Below, in pieces: positions 55,990 through 64,000 of a DNA stretch of 64,000 nt (positions within the stretch are counted from its first letter, which is position 1; every line of letters begins with the position of its first letter). The DNA is from Palaemon carinicauda (taxonomy: Eukaryota > Arthropoda > Malacostraca > Decapoda > Palaemonidae). The stretch spans positions 205,169,763 to 205,233,762 of the forward strand of contig NC_090725.1 in the NCBI RefSeq assembly GCF_036898095.1. The letters run 5' to 3'. The position numbers and the translations under genes are program-made. A model generated the notes under the pieces. That model was not told the origin of the DNA, did no database searches, and was given only the letters and a program-made list of their open reading frames with translations.

Positions 55990-56500
55990 AGTCATCATGG
56001 AAGATTTCATAATGTTCATTACAGTGTCAGACCTAAAGAAACATGGCGCACATGATGCTTGACAAAAGCAACATGAGGGGTAATATCTTGTGTCATTCTT
56101 TGTAGTTGGAAACCCTTTCTTCAATTACTTACTTAATTTAGATGACTTTCGGCATGAGATACCTACACACAGGCACTTAGTCAATATATTGCTACATGAC
56201 AAATTATCAAAGGTGAAGGAAATTTGAGAAAAGGTATAGGGAGTGTTAAAACCATATGCCTATCTCTTGATATCTGGTCTAGTCGCCAAATGTGATCATA
56301 CTTGGGAATCACAGAGCATTACAATTGAAACTCTTCATTTGAAAATGTAGTGCTAGTTTCCAAGCTCTTGTGTGGATGCTACACTGTAAGTAATATCATG
56401 GAATACTATGAACAGATCATCAAGGATTTTGATATAGGCTCCAAGATTGCTAATAGCATCACTGACAATGCTACTAATATGGTCACTGAATATTCTCTGC
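55990..56500 (+). pseudogene. hAT-family transposase relic
   Basis: Translation across frames gives CLSLDIWSSRQM-, YLGITEHYN-, YYEQIIKDFDIGSKI- and ITDNATNMV-like segments. These match the catalytic core of hAT transposases (DIWSS ... GxxT ... TDNAxNM, as in ZBED-type proteins). The last piece is open from 56,350. Stops and shifts occur upstream. The frame runs into a 5S-like sequence at 56,501. Confidence 0.7.
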
Positions 56501-56610
56501 CAAGATTTCCAGGCGATCACCCACCCAAGTACTGTCCAAACCCACCATTACTATAACTTCGCAGATCGGACGAGAAGCGGTGTTTTTAACGTGTTAAGGT
56601 CGTTGACCTT
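56501..56610 (-). pseudogene. 5S rRNA-like sequence (pseudogene)
   Basis: On the minus strand: GTCAACGACCTTAACACG at the 5' end, then CTTCTCGTCCGATCTGCGAAG, and AGTACTTGGGTGGGTGATCG followed by CCTGG. These match successive segments of eukaryotic 5S rRNA (5' stem, A-box region, C-box region). The 3' end (CACC..GTTGGC) is missing and there are several substitutions, so this is a retroposed or degenerate copy, not a functional gene. Confidence 0.8.
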
Positions 56611-57300
56611 ATCAACCTTGGAAATAAGGGTTTTCATTTCTTAGTCATAATAATGGACTTAATTGGGGTCATTATAATGAAATTTATAACGAGGTTGAGT
56701 AACATCCTAGTCTGATGCAAGTGGCAACACTTTTGAGGCATCAAAGACATAAACTAAATGAAACTAAAATTAGCAGCCATTCTTCATAAAAGTTGTTACA
56801 ATTTAACAACCCTTATTGACAACATAAAGAGGGATTGAGAGATTTATAATGTAGTTTTATAAGATTTCTGGAGCACTTAACCTACACCTCATCTTTTCCA
56901 ACTGCCACGCTAGTGGTGCGCTTAAGCGGAGGCTCGTGTAGAAAAGGCAGTCAGTGTAAGGGCACCCTCAAATTAATAGCGATGTATTATTTCTGAATTA
57001 TCTTTTATTTATCATATAGTTTTGCACTTAAGTTCTTCACTGAATACACACAACTCACTATAATATTTACGTCTTCTTTATAGCCAGACTCGGAAGAGTA
57101 ATAAAAACTTCCGTGTTATAATTTATCCTCTTGAAGAAAACCCGTGATTAGATAGTGGTCAATTTGGCAAGAAAACAGAAACGCACTGCCAATATTGTGA
57201 TGTAATTGGCCAGCAATAGCTGACAAAACACCAAAAAATAATATTTACAAAGATTCAGTTATATAAAACTTTAAGACCATCTACGGTATGAAATGCCATC
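56611..57300. other. No supported feature
   Basis: AT-rich sequence without recognisable genes or long repeats. Confidence 0.4.
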
Positions 57301-58350
57301 TCACAAAATAATAATAAAAAACAACAATCAATAGTAATTTAACAAAATTTGTATTGGAATCAGCACAAAAGATAGGTGGAAGAGTTCCTGAACAAGATCG
57401 AGGAAAACTATCAGAAAGGACCAAAAACCTGATGAAGAAAAGATTGTAAATGAGTAAAAAATCCAAGAGAGATGAAATAGAATTCGCAGACCTATCCAAA
57501 ACAATAAAAAATAAACCCAGATTTTCGTAAACACAATTAGATCAAAATTGAGAAAACACGAAAGAAAGTAAGAAATATCAAGTTAATGAAAGGAAGACTT
57601 GGAACAGGCCACCAGCAGATATTTGCATTAAAGGATGAAAATGGCAATATCAGCAAAAGAGACGGAGAGATAAAAATTACAGAGGATCACCATACAATAT
57701 TATACAATAGTTATATAAGAAATAACTTTGCCAATAGAACTAATGAAACGCCTGAGCTGGTACTCAACGTAATAGTAGAAGTAAAGTAAGCATTAAAGGG
57801 CATTGCAAGAGGCAAAGGAACCGGAGAAAATGGCCTAACAATAGATGGAGGAGATTTCATAGTAGTAAAACTGGCTGAACTTTACACAAAATGTTTGCAA
57901 GAATGCTGCCAAAAGAAAAGTACTTGATTGATGATCCTACCAGTATTAACTTATACATGAGAAACTTGGAGCCTTACTAAAGCCTCAGAACAAAAGCTAG
58001 TTACAACTCAAAGAGCTATGGAAAGAATAATGATGGGAATTACGCTATGAAACAGAAAAAGAGCATCATGGATACGAGAGCAAATTAAAGCAGAAGATAT
58101 TTGAACAATATATATTGTAAGAAAAAGAAATGGACATGGGCAGGACATATAATGAGAATTACACATAGCAGATGGACAAGAAAAATAACAGAACGGGTTC
58201 TAGAGATTACTAAAGAAGCAGGGGAAGTAAGAGAAGACAATGGATTGACGAACTAAAAAATTTATTTGTAATTATAGACTGGCATTGAAAGACCATAAAC
58301 AGACGCTAGTGGAAGGACATTGTCTGAGATTTTTGTCCTGCAGTGGAATA
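57301..58350 (+). pseudogene. RTE-like LINE, 5'-truncated, internally deleted
   Basis: Same family as 50,930-53,945. KLSERTKNLMKKRL-, LSKTIKNKPRF- and TGHQQIFALKDENG-like segments lead to NETPELV and GKGTGENGLTIDGGDF (to about 57,860). ELYTKCLQE is then followed directly by ETWSLTKASEQKLVTTQRAME (about 57,965), omitting the RT core. The C-terminus has KRASWIREQIKAEDI and GHGQDI-like motifs. The endonuclease is absent. Confidence 0.8.
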
Positions 58351-58361
58351 GTTACTGCTGA

Positions 58362-58650
<289 letters not shown>

Positions 58651-61160
58651 AGACGTTTTTGTAAGTCCATGATGTAAGCAGGACCCAATTGATCTTTTCG
58701 TCTTCCGAAACATTGTCCATATTATGGTGGCCGGCGCACCTGACCGGATATTAGGTGTAGCATTATCTATTTACTAAGCGCTGAACTCATCTGGAGTATT
58801 AGAGATATTTTGTTGACATTTTCATGTAAATAATGCGACGTACGATTATCTCCAGTTCGATAAACCCCTAAAAATCTACGAGAAAAGGAATTTTGGCGGT
58901 TATGATAACAAAGAATAAATGTGCAAAAAATTCTGTTATCGCGGCATTACTAAGGAGAAAATAATGATTTAAGGGACTTTGAAGTAAAATTAACCCGAGA
59001 CATCGACTTTTATGTAGGCTACTATCAATGTCACAACTCAATTCCAATATAGGCACATCCTCCCACTCACTCCCTCTTCTCATTTTTGTCTCCCTTTCAT
59101 AGAAAGAAGCTGTAAAGTGTTGTTTATTTTTACAAACCTCCAGAACGAACAAAGTAAATAAATCAAACCAACAGTGGTCTCATTGGTATGGGAAATATGA
59201 TAGGGAAATCATAGAAGACTTAAGGAAGTTCAGGAGTGCTTTTGTAAATGCAGTTCTCCTAATGGCCAATCCAACCCTACTTGAAATAACCATCGACAGC
59301 TTGGAGGAAAAATATCATAGACAGCCTCCCGACTGCACCTCTCCCCCTCTTCCACTCTCTTTTATCTTCTACTGCCATAGCAGAAGTTTATTAAAGGTTG
59401 TGACCAGTCAGTCATTCGAAGTTAATTTGAATACTTCAGGAAATTGACGTAGAATCTTCTGAATATTTAGCTTCTTTCACAAAGATTGAAATATTTAAGG
59501 GCAGATATTCACTGTTAGTGTGTCATATGGCCTAAACTTTAAGTAATGGCCAGATAAATGTACCTCTATTTATCGCAAAAAACGGCTTGTTTGTTTGTAA
59601 TAATCGTAATGCTGTGTAATTATTTTTCTTAAGTGGAATGTTGGAGCGATGACAGAAAGAAGCTAACTCTAGTCTTGAAAATACTAAACGTTTTCTTCTC
59701 CTCACCAGCGTATATTGAGAATATAATGTAATTGCTTTCTTGCCCTTTTATTCTCATTTTGATTTAGAAATTTAAATTCAACGCGATGAGGCTATAAGAA
59801 AACATGAACCTATTTATACCCGGCCCGTGGGTGGTTCCTGTCTGGGAATCCTCAACCGACTTCAATAAGATCATATCTACCTTTACCATAAGACACGGCG
59901 TTCTTTACAATTTTCACATGATGTGCTTGAGTTATGTCACCCTGCAATGCGTTTGGTATATGATGAATTAAGATGCATTTGCTTAAGTAACTTTCCTTAA
60001 GATCTGATTTTGCTCTCGACCCACACACATAAGTCATTGGCTAACAGTAGGCCGAGTATTAAAACATTTCATAAGGTGACCTGATACATTTAACTTTGTT
60101 TAAAAGTCCAGAAGTCAGTCAGTTTTAGTAAGGTAAAAAGTTCAGGAGTTTAAACTTTCCGGGTTTCATGTAGCGGTAACAGAATTATCCAGTAACTAGA
60201 TATTGACTTTAATTTCAGGATAGCACAGAAGAGTGGTGTATCTGTCATTCCATGAGGGGGGGGGGATGGGGGTCGTATTTGCCCATGATAATTTTATGGG
60301 ACCCTGGGTGTAAAAATGAAATACAAAACTAATGTACCAATTCTGTAATTAATATAATATACTACTATCGAATCTATATATCAACGTGAATGAAGGTGAT
60401 AATAGTATTGGTGATTAGTAAGGCTGTATTTTGAAATTATAGAGCTAAATTTGCCAATCTTACTATGTGTAAAGCACCAAAGACTGTAATGAACATTTCC
60501 TTATAGGCCTAAATTCAACACTCCTGTTCTCCCAATTTCAATTATCAAATATTAGATTTCAACTATGGTGTGATTACTTTGTCAAGCAAATATATCCACA
60601 AATAGTGCATATCATCAATAACACAAGGCATTATGGCCCTCAAAATCTCAAAATTTCAACTTATCTCATTCCCTCTTCCTCCTCTACTAGGATATTAATC
60701 TATAGCGTTGTAACAAATTGCATTGCACCTATTTAAAACTGTAGCAATGGGCGATGTTCTGCCTGAACTCAAATCCCAGTTCTAAAGGTAGCACTTTGAA
60801 CACACTTCATACGTACGCTGATAACATTAAATTAGTTCAAAATATAATGAACATACATTTAATTTGTGTTAAAAACCTACAAAGGAAATTTCAACAGGCG
60901 GGCAAGCATCGGATTCTGACTTGGGGAGCAGGGCCTCCCCTGCAGGTCCCTCCCCTGTAGTAACGCCATTGAAAGTGATGCTGTGTTCGATAGTTCAGTT
61001 CTGTAAAGATAGTTTTGCTTTCTGAACTTGTAGAGATTATCTTTGGTATTTAAATCATTCATTCATTCTTTGGTATTGCTTTGATATGGTTTTCTGAACT
61101 TCCTCTCAGCATTTTCATCTTGCAATTTCAAATAAGTGACTGAAATTTCCTCGTGTTGTA
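58651..61160. other. No supported gene or mobile element
   Basis: About 2.5 kb of moderately AT-rich sequence. Frames up to 94 codons (58,868-59,152, minus) show no recognisable domain and no repeat homology elsewhere in the window. A G-run occurs at 60,255-60,272 and a GC-rich patch with CAGGGCCTCCCCTGCAGG at about 60,928. Confidence 0.4.
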
Positions 61161-61162
61161 TA

Positions 61163-61164
<2 letters not shown>

Positions 61165-61241
<77 letters not shown>

Positions 61242-61400
61242 GTATATATATACATATACATATGTGTATATATATATACATATATATATATATATACATA
61301 TGTATATATATATACATGTGTATATATATATTTATATATATAGATAAATATGTATATATACACACACATATATATATATATATATATGTATGTATATACA

Positions 61401-61442
<42 letters not shown>

Positions 61443-61508
61443 TTAAATGCATATATATATATATATATTTATATATATATGTGTGTATATATATGTACAT
61501 TTATATAC

Positions 61509-61576
<68 letters not shown>

Positions 61577-61604
61577 GTGTGTATATATATGTACATTTAT
61601 ATAC

Positions 61605-61679
<75 letters not shown>

Positions 61680-61731
61680 GATAGATAGATAAATATGTAT
61701 ATATACACATATATATATGTATGTATATACA

Positions 61732-61771
<40 letters not shown>

Positions 61772-61950
61772 TTAAATGCATATATATATATATATATATA
61801 TATTTATTTATATATATGTGTGTATATATATATATATGTACATATATATATATATACATATGTGTGTATATATATATACATGTGTATATATATATATATA
61901 TATATAGATGAATATGTATATATACACATATATATATGTATGTATATACA

Positions 61951-61992
<42 letters not shown>

Positions 61993-61997
61993 TTAAA

Positions 61998-62040
<43 letters not shown>

Positions 62041-62090
62041 GTGTGTGTATATATATATGTACATATATATATATTATATATATACATATG

Positions 62091-62165
<75 letters not shown>

Positions 62166-62172
62166 GTGTGTG

Positions 62173-62207
<35 letters not shown>

Positions 62208-62237
62208 TATATAGATATATATATATACATATATGTA

Positions 62238-62285
<48 letters not shown>

Positions 62286-62290
62286 TACTG

Positions 62291-62387
<97 letters not shown>

Positions 62388-62392
62388 ATGTG
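61165..62392. repeat. TA-rich higher-order minisatellite array
   Basis: About 1.2 kb of (TA)n mixed with ACAC, TATGTATG and ACAGTATA motifs. A composite unit recurs: GTATGTATATACAG, (TA)n, TTCTTAAATGC, (TA)n, TTTATATATATGTGTG, ATACATGTGTGTA, GATAAATATG or GATGAATATG. TTCTTAAATGC marks it at 61,440, 61,769, 61,990 and 62,395. Confidence 0.92.
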
Positions 62393-62404
62393 TATTCTTA
62401 AATG

Positions 62405-63490
62405 CTTATCTCATAATCTTTACCGATATTCGACAAAATATTCAAGTTATGTTTGTATGAATTTCAGATTAGCTAAGGGCAGGATTAATCAGAAATGGTT
62501 TTGAGAGTCTGACTCACCTCTTCGGTGATTGGATTATCACTTTGCAGTTGCCACTCGGAAAGTGATTTGTCTTTCTAGCTCAACCAACATATCCATGCAC
62601 TTCATGGAGTTAAAAAGTCCTGTTTCACTGTCATTTCATATGAATATTTTGCTATATTACTTATTTGTTCCTACACAAAGACAAACCATTATCCTTTATT
62701 AGGAGTATGACTTCAGCGAAGTTGGAACAGTTTAAAATTTAACGAGGTAGTTATTACTAATGGCAGGCTTTCCAACCCACCAATCATTCTGGTAGACTTT
62801 TCACTTTAGCCACAAGCACTAGGTATACACACATACTCTTGGTTCCCCTCAAATTTTGGCTGTTTAGATTAATTTCATTCCCTTTCTAGATATAAGGATA
62901 GGGTAACTGCACTAACATGTTGTTCTGTCCTAGCAAATCTGGATGAAATAAATGGAAAATGCAAGGATATGCCGTTTTTTTTTTTTTCAGGATAAGCTAC
63001 AAGTGTCTGTCAGGTATATGTGGAATCAAGTCATTAATCTTATCTTTTTTGTGATTTTTGTAAGGGATTGGACCAAACCTATTGGCAGTCATCCCCTCAC
63101 TATGTGTGGCTGTACGACGACCACTTCAACAAAACCGAAAAAAGTTGGTCTTCCTTGGTAGTTGCTGGTGCTTCGTCAACTAAAGAAAGTATTTTTGCTG
63201 CTACTAGGATTTCTAAGGCTGCCCCTGCAAGTACTTCTTTACTCTTTCTCCTGTAGAAGCACTGAAGGTTTTGGCACCTTTCAGTGTTGTCACTGCTGCT
63301 TTAAAAGTCTCTTGTGGTTTATTCCTTTGTCAAAGTATTGTCGTTTGTTTCCAAAACCTTGACCCCAAAGGATGTTGGCAAGATGTATATGCATTTCTCC
63401 TCCACTTCAATTTCTACTTTTTTCAGACCCTGCTACTTCTAAGAAGTAGATAATGATATCATCGAAGAAGTCCAAGGAAACCAATCAACA
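62405..63490. other. No supported feature
   Basis: Mixed-composition sequence with short ORFs (up to 69 codons). No domain is recognised and no repeat shared with the rest of the window was noticed. Confidence 0.4.
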
Positions 63491-63497
63491 GGTTGGT

Positions 63498-63532
63498 AAG
63501 GTTAGGTTAGGTTAGGTTGGGTTAGGTTAGTT
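63498..63532 (+). repeat. Interstitial GGTTA (TTAGG-type) repeat
   Basis: AAGGTTAGGTTAGGTTAGG followed by TTGGGTTAGGTTAG, about six units. TTAGG is the common arthropod telomere repeat; this stretch is short and internal. Confidence 0.88.
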
Positions 63533-63552
63533 TCCAGCCTATCTCACCTTAC

Positions 63553-63568
63553 ATACATACATACATGT
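63553..63568. repeat. (TACA)n microsatellite
   Basis: Four units of TACA/CATA. Confidence 0.85.
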
Positions 63569-63727
63569 GAGAGAGTCAGTGCAGTACCGAGAATCAACCC
63601 AAACTATTTAAGCATAAGCTATGTCTTCAGTCTCATACTATACCGAAAACACCCAATGTAAGTTGGAATGTAGGGGTCAGCCCTTTTCCACCCTTTTCCA
63701 GGATACTCAACCACTCTCTCTTCTCTT

Positions 63728-63729
<2 letters not shown>

Positions 63730-63800
<71 letters not shown>
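63730..63800. repeat. (CA)n(GA)n microsatellite
   Basis: ACACACACACACACAC followed by about 55 bp of GA dinucleotides. Confidence 0.97.
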
Positions 63801-64000
63801 CTGTCCCATATGGAAAACCAACATAGACAGAGAAAGGCTTATGTGGTCTTAAACTCACACTATCTTTACTTGGTCTCATTCAGAACTGAGCACATATACT
63901 ACTGATCTGGATGTAGGGAACCACCCTCAACTCTTCTTTCCAATAGATAATCGAGGTACACCCGGTACTTCTCCCTAAGGATAATTCAGTTCTGGAAGGA

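Noticed and set aside
56501..56610. Functional 5S rRNA gene
   Set aside because: The 3' end is missing, several conserved positions are changed, and no T-run terminator follows in the right place.
58868..59152. 94-codon frame on the minus strand
   Set aside because: No recognisable domain, no neighbouring exon signals and no repeat support; the length is compatible with chance.
62950..63460. Possible exons or a gag-like fragment in overlapping 60-69 codon frames
   Set aside because: No motif recognised on either strand and no consistent frame; left unassigned.

Overview
This window looks like transposon-packed genomic DNA from a crustacean, most likely a decapod shrimp. The pointers are seven related DIRS-type (tyrosine-recombinase) retrotransposons, very long (TA)n microsatellites, a short interstitial (TTAGG)n-like array, tRNA-derived SINEs and an RTE-like LINE. 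I find no intact host gene, no CRISPR array and no prokaryotic feature. The species is inferred from content, not proven.

Positions 1-50,245 are almost entirely DIRS-type elements nested in one another. I call them D0 to D6. The canonical order is: left inverted terminal repeat (ITR, about 300 bp), long 5' region (1.8-2.9 kb), a splice-acceptor-like site, gag (Cys/His-rich N-terminus, Arg/Gly-rich C-terminus), RT plus RNase H in the +1 frame relative to gag, tyrosine recombinase (YR), 3' region, a roughly 94-bp internal complementary region (ICR), and the right ITR with an outer extension of about 26 bp. Each of the seven elements has exactly one ICR. It reads as the reverse complement of the element's left tip followed by the reverse complement of its right tip, which is the hallmark of DIRS-1 elements. 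This fixes the element ends to within a few bases.

Nesting order: D1 (+, enters from the left edge, ends about 5,088) sits in the 5' region of D2. D2 (+, 5,089-10,496 and 30,365-30,697) sits in the 3' region of D0 (+, 30,698-31,718). D3 (-, 10,497-12,794 and 24,312-30,361) sits in the right ITR of D2. D4 (-, 12,795-24,311) sits in the YR region of D3. D5 (-, 32,435-40,843) lies in a fragment of terminal repeat and is flanked by an 875-bp direct duplication. D6 (+, 41,586-50,245) is complete from end to end. Removing D4 or D3 rejoins its host sequence at a short A-run, with no evident target-site duplication. All copies are disabled. D2 is the least decayed for RT/RNase H/YR; D5 has the longest RT frame but has lost motif A aspartates; D4 lacks RT/RNase H and carries seven tandem copies of a 771-bp gag segment.

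Secondary insertions decorate these elements: a 663-bp retroposon in the D6 RT (AATATA duplication), a tRNA-derived SINE in the D5 5' region (CTAG duplication), and a 478-bp LTR-like insertion beside a 669-bp near-perfect palindrome, also in D5.

Positions 50,246-64,000 are unrelated to DIRS: long (TA)n tracts, a decayed 3-kb RTE-like LINE (minus), a second truncated copy (plus), an inverted pair of tRNA-headed SINEs, a second copy of the 663-bp retroposon, a hAT transposase relic abutting a 5S rRNA-like sequence, and higher-order TA/CA minisatellite arrays.
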